Source: Onchidella celtica (taxonomy: Eukaryota > Mollusca > Gastropoda > Systellommatophora > Onchidiidae). From it: a stretch of 64,000 nt of DNA. The notes beneath the pieces were generated by a model, which was not told the origin of the DNA, searched no databases, and was given only the letters and a program-made list of their open reading frames with translations. Below are positions 11,956 to 23,677 of this stretch, one piece after another (position 1 is the stretch's first letter; each line of letters opens with the position of its first letter). The position numbers and the translations under genes were made by a program. The stretch covers positions 40,719,846-40,783,845 of the forward strand of contig OZ007575.1 in NCBI GenBank assembly GCA_963931925.1, given 5' to 3'.

Positions 11956-14900
11956 GAGAGAGTAAAAAACTAAATGGCCGCCTGAGAAGAACACAATTTC
12001 ACGCGTTTTGATTGCTATTTTATAAGATCAGGAGGACATGATGGATCATAGGGTAGGTAATGAGACAATTTCGGGCGGATAGTTGGACAGGAAAAAGCAC
12101 TAGAAGATTTTTTTTTTCTTTCAGTTCATTATCAAGACCCAGCAGGACAACGGCGGTCACACTGGCCAAAACCCTGAGGACAGTTTGACACACAAGTGAT
12201 GTAAGAGTAGAGCAGGTCAGGGTACTGATGAGGGGTTCCTGGTCACTCTTCTACTGACCCCTGCACTCTTTAGCCTAGGCCTAACTATCAGTACCGGTAC
12301 ATAGAGATCTAGATATGAAAGTAGGTATCGGGGTGATAGAAGAGCAAATCAGAGCAAATGAAATTATAGTTTTTTATTTATGTGAAGCGGAAGACAAGAC
12401 GAAATGAATGTATCGATGAATCCACCCTGCGATATATGTAATAATAAGTATAAGGCAAATTGGGCAGACATTCAGACAATCACAAAGTTAATGCTGTCGA
12501 GTAGAAGACTTGTGATAGCAAATGAAAGACAAAGGGAAGAGAACAAAAGAGAACTGAAATTCTCGAGTTTTGGAGACATAAAAACAACAACAACAACGAA
12601 GATTCAAGGACAAGAGTTACTGAAGAAACAGATGAACAGAAAGCAGGGGAGAAGATGAAAGAAACGGCAAGGAGAAGAGGAAGAAGAAAAAGAAGAACAA
12701 CAAGAAGAAGACAGCAAATGCACTTTGGATAAGGAAAGAAAAAGACAGTGTTTGTTGTCTGGTCAGCCAAAAAAGAAGACATTCCGTCACATCCCAACGC
12801 AAGCACGAGCCATTCAGAGCAAACACAGTCACCGAGGGCCAGACGAGCTCAGATTTCGCGCCCAAAATACCTGAGTGGGGTTAACATTTTTTCAGTGGCA
12901 AGTTTCAGACACACATTAGGACTCTCATCTAGAGTGGTCCTCCCACTAGTTGGACTTCCCTCTCACCAGCAATGTTTCAATAAAGAACAAACTTTTAATA
13001 TAATAAAATCGGACCATCAAAATATTGACTTTAAGTGTTTTTTTGAGTCTCAAAAGCCCCCTTCTCCTTCTCTCTTTGTCTGTCTGTCCGTCTGTTAAGC
13101 TCACCATATTTTTCTGTAAAAGTTAATACTAATAGTACATCATCCTCACTTAGGGGCTTGAAGAAAATAACTGATGAAATTTAAAAAAAGACAACTTCAA
13201 AAATATTTTTTTAAAAGTGGATTACTCATATGAATCAATGGAAGATTATTGGTTAGCTTAACTTAAAAGGCACACACAGAATAAAGACAAATTATGTAAG
13301 TCATAACTGGATGGACAGAAATGATGTACGCAGGGCAGATAAAGGTAAATGTAGATGTAAGAGAATCCTGTGTGATGAAGGAGAAATGAAACAATATAAC
13401 TACATTGTCAGGGGCTAAACTTCACTGACATACTAGTAAAATACTGGCCATATATATATAAGTATTTAAAATTTCAGAGGATATTTGTGAATATACAGTC
13501 TTGAGTTTAACATTCAATGTGTTGCCATCGTTAACCTATCTGAGAAAAAGGGCTGATAAGTTAACAACTCACTCTTGTGAAAACTTGCAGTTGTTGCTCA
13601 TCAAACTTAGCAATTTATCATTCTCACACAGTTAATTAAACAATCAATATGACCACATGAGCTTGCCAGATCACAATCAACATTACTGAATGATGTAGTA
13701 GATGTAATTATAGTCAAAATTGGGCTTTGTATTGTTTGGGTTTTATTTCTCACGCAGGGTTTCGCAACATACAACCTTTTCTTTTTGCCCAATTTTGACT
13801 TTCCTTATAGCCCTGCTGCGACCCCACAGTTTTTCTGTGGTTTTTATGATATTTCGTAGATCTGTAATTATAATTTGATGAGATGACTGGGAGCATTTTA
13901 GAATTTTTTTTTACTCTGCGAGAGAATGCTGTGCTGACTTAACTCTTTGTGTGCCATGAATATTTCCATGTTTGCCGATACAGGAAGAAAATAGTGGGAG
14001 AGATGAATAAAGACTAACTACAGCAACATTTATGAATAGAAAGTCGACTTTCTTTCTTCCCGAAACAAAATAGATTAGTATCCTTGTGCACCGATACATC
14101 TGTAACTGGCACAAATATGACTGGTGAAAGAACCGTTTCATCGGCTAATGGCGCACAGAGAGCAACTCAAACAGCTACATGTATTACCAGTTTGATACAA
14201 CTAAATGATCCTGTGACCCATTTGGATTAATCTTTGACTACTTTGAGAGACAGACAGTGGGCTTCAAATCACCAGTGCACCTTAAAAAATGTTTATTAAA
14301 GAACAAAGATGAGTTGTATTAAGACAAATACACCTTCTGTATGTTAACAATGAATGTTTCTGTTCACCTCAAGACGAAAACAATAGGTGAATACTCAGCC
14401 AATAATACTCCACTCACAAAAATACATATTTTAGTGTTTTGCACAGGGTTTGACAAGCGATTTTTTTGCAAAAGTGAGTGATCGGCTTGAAAATTGTGAA
14501 TCAAACAAAATTTTAAAAAATACTTCCTGACCACATGAATCGACAAATACATATCCTGAATTACATCACCACTTAAGACTGAAGGGAATGTGCACAAAAA
14601 GTTTGGTTAGTTTAGATGTGGACACAGCTATGTATGTGAGGGTACAGACAACATAAAAAGATGGGGAATTGTAGGAGTATGATATATAATGCACCACCTT
14701 CTTATTGTAAGCTTAGCTATTTCAACCCAGACACCTCAATCCTCCCAGTATTTGGCATCCTGAGTTGAAAAATGTTGAAATTCTATGGTTGTGCACACTT
14801 ATATAAAGACTAGACTGCATGACTCTTCAAGGATACGGTTCTTTTCATCATAAACTTGGAAACTTCATGCATCTTTCACTGGATCATGAAATATCAATGC

Positions 14901-16918
14901 ATAAAGACTAGATATAATTATCCCAAAATATTGAGAATAAACCTGGGGCTAATACAATGTAGTAGAACAGACAACATCCCCCCATTTAACATTTTAAATG
15001 TCTAAGTATGGCAATTTTCAAGCATGATTTTATATTATCTGAGCCATCAACAAATGAAATGAGAAAGCCAGGTACCCTATCTGTAAACAACAATTCGATT
15101 TATATTTGTTGCTAACCTATTGCACAAAAAAAAAACAGCAGCATAATCTTACTATAATTGAGCTAGAGGGTGAACCTCTTTAGAGGCAGCTGAAATTCAC
15201 GACTACGCCATCACAAATTATGAAACTTGGTGTACTGCATCAATTTTTGATGAAGAGTTACATGGACACATTCAATGATTCATTTAGAAGAAAATCAGTC
15301 TTTACTATTATATTAACATTTTTTGGGCCGCAAAAACAGAGACGCATTTTCATTGGACAGAACTGAAAAATGTGACCAGAGATTTCGTCCTTGACCCCTC
15401 TTTACACACTGGTTGTTGAAAATCAACATAATCACACCTGTATATTTCTACATTGGATCCAAATGCTGCATTTAAAGTAGCCTAGATCTAGAAGATTGGG
15501 CTTCTTACAAAGAATCTGCAAAATTTTATCCTAAGCGTGTCGGCTAGTAGTGATAAAAGCAGGCTGGCAGGTGGTAACTTACATATTACTTCATGTGCAA
15601 ATGAACAACATTTCAGATAGTTGTGTAAATGTTTCAGACCACACCATGTTTTACAATATTCATTCATCATCGCATCTCATTACATTCATGGTGTCTAAGG
15701 CTATTGTTTGTGTGTGGTCCGGCACTGATATTCAAGCACAGGTGAGGGCTGGAATAGCTATAACAGAGTCTGTATAAAAAAAAATGACATTGTGTTGGTT
15801 TGTTTACTGATAAGAGGCATAGGCCTACTATATTCTTCAAAAATGTTTCTATCCCATAGGCCTATATGGAATTGGTATGTTTCAAACAATCAAAGCTTCC
15901 AAACTATGCCATGCATCAAACTGTTACAATATGCATCTTATGTTATCCAAATAAAATCCTAAGCACCCCTAAATTCTAAATATTTTCGCGAAGACTTCTC
16001 TATGGACCTGTCCTTGCATTAAAGATGAGAACTGAGGGTGATGATGGGGCACTTACTATTGAAAATAATGCTGATCAAATTCAAAATGTTATGTGTCAAT
16101 ACAGACTGCACCTTTGTTACAGAATGTAATGAGGAAATTACAATGCTCGAATTCTGGAAACATATCAAAGAGTTGAAACTGAGGGGCAAAATAGGCAGAG
16201 GTAGATCTAGACCAATCTATAATCAATTGAAACTGACTCCTAATAAATAAAATGTTTCCAGGTTCCTATCCTTGTTATTACGGTCTGAAACGATCATAAA
16301 AACTTTCACTGACAGAATGAGTGTAAATTTGAATATCGCACGAATACTAGACTAGACTTCTCTAGCTGGAAAAGGAGATTCTGAAAATGAAAGTTCAGCT
16401 TAATCAATCTTAAGCAATTTAGCAAACACAATTCACACGGCGTCGTCAACGCACTTCAGCATTAATGGTGTACGCCGACAGCTGCAAGTATTATTTTGAA
16501 ACGTATAACAGTACATCATTTAAGCAGAACCCTACCTGAATACATCAATGTTCTGTGTAACTAACGACTCGCACGGCAACTCTAAAGACAGTTGTCACTT
16601 TGAGACTGTCCGTCTACACTCCAAGTCACCGGTTAGGCCTAATTTACCGTGCTGATGCAAGGTAAATGGGCGGGGAGGTAAACAAAGTGTAGACAGGAAG
16701 TGGGACGTGTGTAGTCAGTAATAAAAAAGTTGGATCAGAGAAAGGCCAAGGGAAGTTACTGCAATAAAAAAAAAGTTCACCTTGAGGAAGTTATCGCCCT
16801 GCAATTTCTTTACCAACCCCCCTCCCCCCAAGTTTTTTTTTCTCAGAAACAAAAAGGCGGGGGGGGGGGGCGTATCAAAAGAAGTTGAAGAGAGCGGGAG
16901 AGTGCAGTGTGAGTGTGT
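11956..16918. other. intergenic, no gene seen
   Basis: A GAA/AAG-rich purine tract lies at about 12655-12715, and a G-run beside a C-run pair lies at about 16818-16870. Short open frames here (for example 12404-12658, 12480-12806, 15550-15777 and 16038-16250) have no recognisable domain. The left flank of the P-type element begins at 16919. Confidence 0.6.
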
Positions 16919-16926
16919 GTCTGAAC
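16919..16926. repeat. target site duplication, left (P-type element)
   Basis: GTCTGAAC lies next to the left terminal repeat and is repeated at 23670-23677. The last C can also be counted as the first base of the terminal repeat, so the duplication is 7 or 8 bp. P elements make 8-bp duplications. Confidence 0.85.
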
Positions 16927-16956
16927 GTGGCCTTCGTAACTACATGGCCAAACACA
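16926..16956 (+). repeat. left terminal inverted repeat of P-type element
   Basis: It starts CGTGGCCTTCGTAAC. The first 23 bases are identical to the reverse complement of 23647-23669. A 1-base indel and a further AAACACA match follow. Confidence 0.92.
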
Positions 16957-16965
16957 GCGGGCGCG

Positions 16966-16973
16966 TGACGTCA
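16966..16973. promoter_or_regulatory. subterminal palindrome TGACGTCA, left
   Basis: The CRE-like palindrome TGACGTCA lies 40 bp inside the left end, and an identical copy lies 51 bp inside the right end (23611-23618). The symmetric placement suggests a subterminal site bound by the transposase or a host bZIP factor, which is inference. Confidence 0.4.
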
Positions 16974-17735
16974 CAGCAAGCGGCGATGCTCGGCTTTCGG
17001 CAGAGGTGTTTTGATAACCTGATCAGTGTTCCAACGTAATGTGTACCGTACCGGTACTTGTGTTGTCGTATTACTCAAAGCAAGATGTAGCATGCATGTG
17101 CCTTAAGATGAAAGAATGTTTACACTGTAGATCTGCAAGTCTTAAAATTCGACCACTAAAAAGTGACTACTACTATTAATTATTATTTAAAACGGAATAG
17201 ATCAACGGGAAGCCAAGGCTTAGAGTTTGTCCGACGACTTACTTTACTTATCTACCATTATAGACACCAATATTGCTAGCATGAGTAGGTTGATGATAAT
17301 ATTATTATCTTAAGCAGCATACCGATATATTTGATAAGGAAATATCGACATAATAATAGATTAGGCCACTGTTGTATTTTAATACATGTATAATGTGTTC
17401 ACCACTCCTATATCTTTCGTGTCTGTAAGGAAAGAAACGAGAAAAATAGGGAAAGGAGAGAGAGAGAGAGAGAGCACATGCACACTTGATAGACAGGAGA
17501 AAAGACAGATGGTGAGAGGAAACTTGCAAACATGAACATTCTAAGATGCTTTACCTTAGCTGGACATAAGGAGCTGCTCAGACGGATAGAACTAAATCCT
17601 TTTGGTGAACGTCTTCACTTTTCTTGAAGTATTTGCAGATGATGCCTGGTCACAGAAGCTTTTAGAATAATTGTTCAGGAAAATATTTACCACTGGTTTG
17701 ATACATTTGGTAGCCACCTCTTCATAAAGAACCCC
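16974..17735. other. P-type element, 3' non-coding region
   Basis: Lies downstream of the transposase stop. It contains a GA run (about 17456-17474) and no clear polyadenylation signal that I can single out. Confidence 0.5.
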
Positions 17736-20309
17736 TCATTCTTCACATTTTCCTTGACATAATTCCAGATCCATAACTCTTCGCAGGGACAATTGCAAAA
17801 GAATTATTCTGTGGTTTGTGGTCTGCAGAAATTTATTCTCACTGTCATCTTTTCCAACCAGAACTTGAAAAACTTTGAAAGCTTCTGTAATAATTGACAC
17901 GGCAAGATCAGACGGCCACACTAAACCTCCTCTGTCTAGAGCAGACAAATAGGTGTAACAATCATCAGTCCCCTCCACATGTAGCGTTTTGTCTAGTCTT
18001 AACTCGTTCTTGCAGTCGTCACAGTTGGTGCGCGGCAGTACTTTGGAGACTGCATAACCTGACACAAATACCAAAGCTTTTTGTTGTTCCTCTGTTAATT
18101 CGACGTTCTCACAGTCGGGGATCAATGGCAGAAACTCTATATACTGTTGAGCTGAAGAATCTTTCAGTTGGGTAACTGTTTCCTCCAGAGGTTCAGTGAC
18201 ATCTTTGAGTGTTAAAGTCCCTTTGGACGCTGAAACCAGTTTTAGGACGCTAATTAGCTTGAGCTTTTTTTCTCCTTCAAGTAACTGTTGGACCGACACG
18301 TGGAAGTTACATCCACTCATTTGTCTGTACTGACTAAATCTAAATTCAAGGTTGTCAGTTTGGAACTTGCCAAGTAAAATATATTTGAACTTTTTTTTAT
18401 CTAACAGGTAGGAAGAAATTTCTTGTAAGCCTCTCAGTGTATGATCCAGAGCAGTCATTGTCTCGTTCGATATGGTGCCTTCTCTTGGTTTCAGATTTAA
18501 CTTCTGCCACTCCTGAAGCCATTCAACTGCTTTCTTCATATACTGCATGTTCATATCAGAGATGGAGGTTATAACTTTAAAGTCGTCATTCCTGAGTCTC
18601 TTAGCTTTGTATGGATGTTTAACATTAACTATGTTCCACAGACGTAGAATTATGTCTAGAAATTCTCTAGTGCCTCGTGTATCTTCCTGCCAGTGCTTCT
18701 CAAAATGCTGTAAGGCAAAAATATTTCGTTGATCAAAAACTTTAAGCATCAATTTGACGTTCTGCTTTTCAGTAGCTGTTGGATACAAAGCCTTTTGGTT
18801 CAGTGCCGGTGCCAGTTTTAGTGCAGACGACTTTTCAGCAGAATACAACTTTCTTAAATGAGAAAATGATGCTTTCATAATTTCAGTACAGGCAGAACTT
18901 TCAAATGAAGGAAACTGGAATGTTTTCTCCACATCTTTCTGAGCAAGCCAGTTATTTCTGATACATTTAAATATATGCACAGTATCAAACAGAAAGAACA
19001 ATTTCTCAGAACTGCTGAAGGGATTCTGTGTAGAAAGCTTCAGTTCTCCTCCACACATTTTGGTAAATGCATTACGATTTACTCTGTTGTTGTCTGAGAT
19101 CACGCATGCAACAGAATATCCTATACTGTGGAGCAATTTCAGAACCTCAAGAAGCATGTCGTACAACAAATCAGTGGCCAAATTTTTGACAGGAACAATT
19201 CCCACAACATCTTTACTTTTGCATAACAGGGATGATACCATGAAAACTTGAGCTGTGCTGGCTTCTTGAGACAGAGAATTTGAGGCTGTGCCTTCCAGTT
19301 TTCCCTCTTTGTAGGATACTTGGTGCGCGACATGAATTTCGTCTAACATTAAAATTACCATTCTCTCTCCCTCATTCAAACTTTGACACTTTTGCTTCAA
19401 ATATTCCTCGTGAACGCTTCCATCTGTCAATCCGCTTCCAATAGTAAATACTGATGAAAGTCTCTTCAAATATGAAGTATGTGGTAGAGTTAAATGAGAG
19501 TTTCTTAACATAGAATAGGTTCTAGGGACTGCTGCAAAAATTTGAAAAGCCCAAAGCAGTGTTTCAGATGAGTATCGTCTCACCGGAGAAGCCAATAGCT
19601 TTAACTGTTCCACCAAAAAGGAAAGTTTGTCTTTCAGTGGTAAAACCTGGTCTTCGCTGTGTTCATCAGTTTCTTCTGCTGGTTCGTCTAAGCACAAATT
19701 CTGCAAGCCATCAACAAAAACTTGAATTTGCTGTTTGACATCCATCTCTTTGGCGCTGGCACTGGCGAAGTGTGATAGCATTGTATCAAACTGTGACCAG
19801 GATGTGAGGATAAGGGGAGATTGCTGACCAAAGAGCCATTTCAAAGATGTGTTTGGAACTTGAACAATACCTGTATTCTCTTGTGTGAAAATCTCTACGT
19901 GCATGTCAGAATGTACTCTAATTGCCGAAACTAAAGCTGGCTTGCTGCTAAGTAAATCTTGTAAATTGTAAAAACTCCAGTATGGACTTTCCTTTTCGTC
20001 GGATAAATTGGTGCTGGTAGTGGCATGTTTTTCAACATTGTTGTGTAGCCTATAAATCCAGACGGTCCCTGATACATGACTGTTTAGACTGTTACCAAAA
20101 TCCGAAAAAGTATCTATTTTGTCACTTTCTAACCAATCAGAAAATGATTCCTCATCTCTTTGCTGGGCCTCCCTATGCCTTTCCTCCGGTGTTTTTCTTT
20201 TTGGAGCTGGTTCGTCAGACAAATACGATGGACAATTTGGAAAAAATGACGGGTAAGCATCATCCCTAAGTTTTGGTTTTGATCTTTGTGTGAGAGGATG
20301 AACGACTTT
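17736..20309 (-). CDS. P-type transposase, exon 2 (catalytic)
   Basis: This long exon cuts and joins transposon ends in the nucleus. It codes for about 857 residues, and the first internal Met is at 20222. Reading continues upstream of that Met into a DDAYPSFFP segment, the equivalent of the AVPTIF motif that closes a THAP domain, so the true exon starts upstream. A TAG acceptor before 20309 keeps phase 0 with exon 1; an alternative AG before 20283 is possible. Counting from the 20222 Met, RNase H-like motifs are LMLDEIH (Asp 294), VISDNN (Asp 377), FDTVHIFKCIRNNW (Asp 413) and LEFRFSQYRQ (Glu 626). These are candidate catalytic acids by comparison with THAP9/P transposases. A C-terminal CDDC pair is also present. 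No internal stop or frameshift is seen. Confidence 0.9.
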   Translation of the reverse strand, partial: KVVHPLTQRSKPKLRDDAYPSFFPNCPSYLSDEPAPKRKTPEERHREAQQRDEESFSDWLESDKIDTFSDFGNSLNSHVSGTVWIYRLHNNVEKHATTSTNLSDEKESPYWSFYNLQDLLSSKPALVSAIRVHSDMHVEIFTQENTGIVQVPNTSLKWLFGQQSPLILTSWSQFDTMLSHFASASAKEMDVKQQIQVFVDGLQNLCLDEPAEETDEHSEDQVLPLKDKLSFLVEQLKLLASPVRRYSSETLLWAFQIFAAVPRTYSMLRNSHLTLPHTSYLKRLSSVFTIGSGLTDGSVHEEYLKQKCQSLNEGERMVILMLDEIHVAHQVSYKEGKLEGTASNSLSQEASTAQVFMVSSLLCKSKDVVGIVPVKNLATDLLYDMLLEVLKLLHSIGYSVACVISDNNRVNRNAFTKMCGGELKLSTQNPFSSSEKLFFLFDTVHIFKCIRNNWLAQKDVEKTFQFPSFESSACTEIMKASFSHLRKLYSAEKSSALKLAPALNQKALYPTATEKQNVKLMLKVFDQRNIFALQHFEKHWQEDTRGTREFLDIILRLWNIVNVKHPYKAKRLRNDDFKVITSISDMNMQYMKKAVEWLQEWQKLNLKPREGTISNETMTALDHTLRGLQEISSYLLDKKKFKYILLGKFQTDNLEFRFSQYRQMSGCNFHVSVQQLLEGEKKLKLISVLKLVSASKGTLTLKDVTEPLEETVTQLKDSSAQQYIEFLPLIPDCENVELTEEQQKALVFVSGYAVSKVLPRTNCDDCKNELRLDKTLHVEGTDDCYTYLSALDRGGLVWPSDLAVSIITEAFKVFQVLVGKDDSENKFLQTTNHRIILLQLSLRRVMDLELCQGKCEE

Positions 20310-22781
20310 CTATTTTTAATGTGCTTTCATGGAAACTCTGGTGCGTGAGTGAGGGACGGCCACTCATAGTAGTTTATGGACACTTGGCCGAGTACCATTA
20401 ATTGGATTATTTCCCTTGTAATACCAGCGCGGGACCCGTTATTCACATCACGGTGAAAAGCGCGCATTTTGATTGGTCAGTTGGAAATGTTGACCACCGG
20501 GCTTCCAACTCTTATATCATGGCTTTAAGTTTCTTACAACTCGCTCATTCGTTGTTATCCACTGACAGAAAGACGGGAACCCGAATTCATTTTTGAGAGT
20601 AGACAATACCCTATCGGTACAAAATAGTTACTCATGATAACGTTTGTTATCAACGGAGATACGTCGTATTAATGGACGAAAGTATCGCGCACAAAATTGT
20701 CGAATGTTGTTAGTCCTGACACTTTGAAAATTTATATTAAAACTATTACCGGGTTTCTGGTAAAAGTAGTCAGTTAGAATTTTAGCAGCAAGTTTCTACT
20801 TTATAATGGTACCAATTTCGTTGTACTTTGATGCACGGGTCCTATTGAAATAATTAATAAGAGGATCTCGGATTTAAAGTAAACCACGAGTTAGACGCAT
20901 GTTATCCCCGATAAATCCAACCTGGGTCAAATTTATTCAATTATAGCTGGAGGGGACGTTAGAGTAATTTCTGCAGTTTACTGGGATACCTAATTGACTT
21001 TTGTGTGCACCCTTTTAACCGTACTGTAAATTCGATTGTGTTAGGACCCTAACCGGTTATGTTGTTCGGCTGGACTCCATGTCCGAGCCTTTCACTCGTC
21101 CAATTGGACTACGTAATAGCTCTCTCGGACGTCCGCGCTGGCTAATAAATAAGATGCGAGTTCGAGTGGTCAGCACACTCCATCAAAGACGCAGAGACAA
21201 GAGCCGACAGCACAGTGAACCTAGACCGGCGGCGGCCTGCCGTGGCGCGCCTCGCCCAAAACATGGCCCAGTCCAGTTGCGCCAGTAGCAGAGAAACTTT
21301 GGGTAAGTTGGAGACTATTATATTAGAAGTGACTTTAATTTGCGCACCCCCCCCCCCTTTCTTGGATGTCGCGTAGAGAATGCTGATCTACAGAGACCAT
21401 TATGAGTCCGGCTCAACGGTAATTGCCATTGTCATTAGACGTGTAGGATGCGCGATGCAGCGCAGTGTCTTGATATTGTGACTTTATTGTCAAAGTTAAC
21501 GTTTGCGGTGCTAGATGATAATGATGGCTCGCTAACCAAGCTATCACGATTTGCTTGTGTGCATATATATAGTGTGTGTGTAGCATTGCCTTGTTGTGGT
21601 AGGCAGTGAGGATTTCCTGACATGTTGATGTGGATGACTTATGTTATAGCGAGCGGCACTACACACTTGATGGTATTACGGGTATTTGTGTACCTTGCCA
21701 GTACCACTGTGCTATAGAGAGCAGTGTGATTGTGATTGCGTGTTTAGTGTTTAAGATGTGTAATAAATTACATGTAGGCCTATTGGAGATGTATAATATT
21801 AGTTGGGCCTCACATGGGTGAGCCCCAGGATTGTTCTATGTGCGGCGGTGGATGAACAATGTTTCAATGAGTCTACACATGTTGCAATGAGTCTCGCCGA
21901 CCTATATATATATATCATGTGCATGTATTATGGTTATCCAGATGTATTATGCTTCTATGAGTTTCGTAAGTGTGTGAAGGGCAGTTTCATTTTAAGGAAT
22001 GTACACATTACTTTATGTATCTAGTGGTGTGTCATACACATGTTAGCCTGGCGGCATAGCTCCGCGGCTAAGGTCAAAGGGCATGACCCTTCAGTATCGA
22101 TTGGGAAGGGAGGTAACCAATACAATAGCCCCGGGGGCGGGTTAGTACTAATAATGGGAGTGGGCCTATGAGGATGGCCTGCATTGGGATGCAGCGTCTG
22201 TGTTATGGACGGTCAGTGGGCCATGTTGGCCACTGCGTTATTAAATGGAATGGCCACTCTGGATGTGCTGTACACCGGCTCAGTGGAGCGAAACTATTGT
22301 GTTCTTGCCCCTTCATTTGTTATGTCCTTCATACTTTGATTAGTACATTAATTAGTTTATGTTGCCAGTGTACTAGGAAACTCCTTGTGTATATGATATA
22401 GCCACTTGTAGTTGTTATTCATTAACCTTAGCGCTATTTTATTCCATGCATACATATCCAGTTGGTTATTGCTTAAATTCTATATTATGTTGTTGTTGTT
22501 TGATTTAATACTTAATACTATTACTATGTGTGTCCACCATTGATTGCCTGATTAATGTTGTCATTATATCCTAATCATGTTTTTGTCTTTTCTTTTTTTG
22601 GGCTTCTTTTCTGGGTTTCTTTTCGTTTTCTGGGTTTCTTTTTCCTTTTCTTGGTAGGGTTTTCCCATGCCTTTTGGTAGCGGAACCCTGTGTTTGTTAA
22701 TCCTGTGTATCCTTAAGGGAGTTACTATTGAACCCACGCAGTAACCACATTAGCCACTCGTAGTTCATCCAACATTTGCAC
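20310..22781 (-). other. intron of the P-type transposase gene
   Basis: This 2.47-kb non-coding stretch lies between the THAP exon and the catalytic exon. It contains a C-run near 21346-21358 and a short TA run near 21905-21914. I see no other gene or nested element. The proposed donor is ACG|GTGCAA and the proposed acceptor is AATAG|AAAG on the minus strand. Confidence 0.6.
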
Positions 22782-23012
22782 CGTCAAAACACTTCCGTCT
22801 GGTCTTGTAACAGAATCAGATCGGATGAGGAACTGATCACTAAAGTGTTTAGCACACACAACAGACTGAGATGTAGGAGTAAAGTCAGCTCTAGGAATTT
22901 TACTTAGCCATAGATCTCGCCTTGTCGATTCAGTCGGGAATTTAAACACAGAAACTTTCTCACCATCGTCGTAATTTCCTCTACAACCTGGAACACAGCA
23001 CTTTCTAGGCAT
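22782..23012 (-). CDS. P-type transposase, exon 1 (THAP zinc finger)
   Basis: Translation from ATG at 23012 gives 77 residues starting MPRKCCVPGC. The C2CH zinc signature of THAP domains is present: Cys 6 (or 5) and Cys 10, Trp 35 in DLWLSKIP, then Cys 53 and His 56 in CAKHF. The closing motif of the domain (DDAYPSFFP) is at the start of exon 2, which ties the two exons together. THAP domains bind DNA and in P transposases recognise the element ends. The exon end at 22782 is chosen because ACG|GTGCAA is a donor in phase 0 and the sequence beyond loses homology and soon stops. MP-C is the usual THAP start. Confidence 0.88.
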
Positions 23013-23639
23013 TTTCACATTGAATATTGTGGTGTCGTGCGCGGGGTTTTTAGAATATTACAGAATAACGTAAGTCTTTCTGTATGGTATACAGAGTTGA
23101 CATTTAATCGACACACATAAGTCTATATTATACGGATATGAAAGTTACTGTCACTGTATAGGTATACGTTATACACAGAAATAATTTCACATATAAATGA
23201 ACACTGTACAGATAGGCATAGCACAGGTACACGTCTACTACACCGACTCCCAGGCATCCTACATATGTAGTCAAACAAGAACAAAGACGGACAACGAACT
23301 TGCTTTCTCACAATGTACAACGACCCTAGGACAGGTGGAGAGGAGACAAAGACAAGGTTAACTGTTAGGAGGGTACTGACCACATAAATATGCCAGTGTC
23401 ACTGTGTGTGCGGTCTCCAAGACGTGAGAAGACGTGAGACCGACACAACAAATATCCAATCTTGAGAATAACAATAAGTCTAATAAATCCACACAAAGAC
23501 AAGAAACAGCAGTCAACACACAAGCATTGTTATAGTGCCGGTATTCAAACTTTGTTTCCTGTAGCCTTGGCCTAGAGAGCGCAGCCTTGAGACGGTACCG
23601 CCGCATCCCGTGACGTCACTTACCTGCATATATCGGCAT
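23013..23639 (-). promoter_or_regulatory. P-type element 5' region, presumed promoter
   Basis: About 630 bp lie between the right terminal repeat and the transposase start codon. As the only upstream DNA inside the element it should hold the promoter, but I see no decisive TATA box. The palindrome TGACGTCA lies at 23611-23618, and a short direct repeat GACGTGAGA occurs near 23422-23440. Confidence 0.4.
23611..23618. promoter_or_regulatory. subterminal palindrome TGACGTCA, right
   Basis: Mirror partner of the site at 16966-16973, 51 bp inside the right end of the element. Confidence 0.4.
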
Positions 23640-23669
23640 TGTGTTTGCCATGTAGTTACGAAGGCCACG
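23640..23669 (-). repeat. right terminal inverted repeat of P-type element
   Basis: Its reverse complement starts CGTGGCCTTCGTAAC and matches the left end for 23 bases without mismatch, then differs by one base insertion. Confidence 0.92.
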
Positions 23670-23677
23670 GTCTGAAC
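23670..23677. repeat. target site duplication, right (P-type element)
   Basis: GTCTGAAC, the same as 16919-16926. Confidence 0.85.

Larger units (their letters stand above)
16926..23669 (-). mobile_element. P-element superfamily DNA transposon, apparently complete
   Basis: The 6.74-kb element is bounded by terminal inverted repeats of about 30 bp (16926-16956 and 23640-23669) and by a 7-8 bp target duplication. It carries a two-exon minus-strand gene: a THAP DNA-binding exon (23012 to 22782) and a long transposase exon (about 20309 to 17736). Exon order, ends and duplication length all fit the P superfamily (Drosophila P, vertebrate THAP9 relatives). Both exons are free of stops, and the ends match closely. 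This suggests a recent insertion and possibly an element still able to move. Whether it is active cannot be decided from the sequence. Confidence 0.9.

Noticed and set aside
12480..12865. Hydrophobic Phe/Leu-rich open frames on the minus strand
   Set aside because: They come from the GAA-rich purine tract at 12655-12715 and have no homologous features.
22045..22115. GGCGGCATAGCTCCGCGGC stretch resembling a tRNA A-box
   Set aside because: No matching B-box or cloverleaf can be built at the right spacing.
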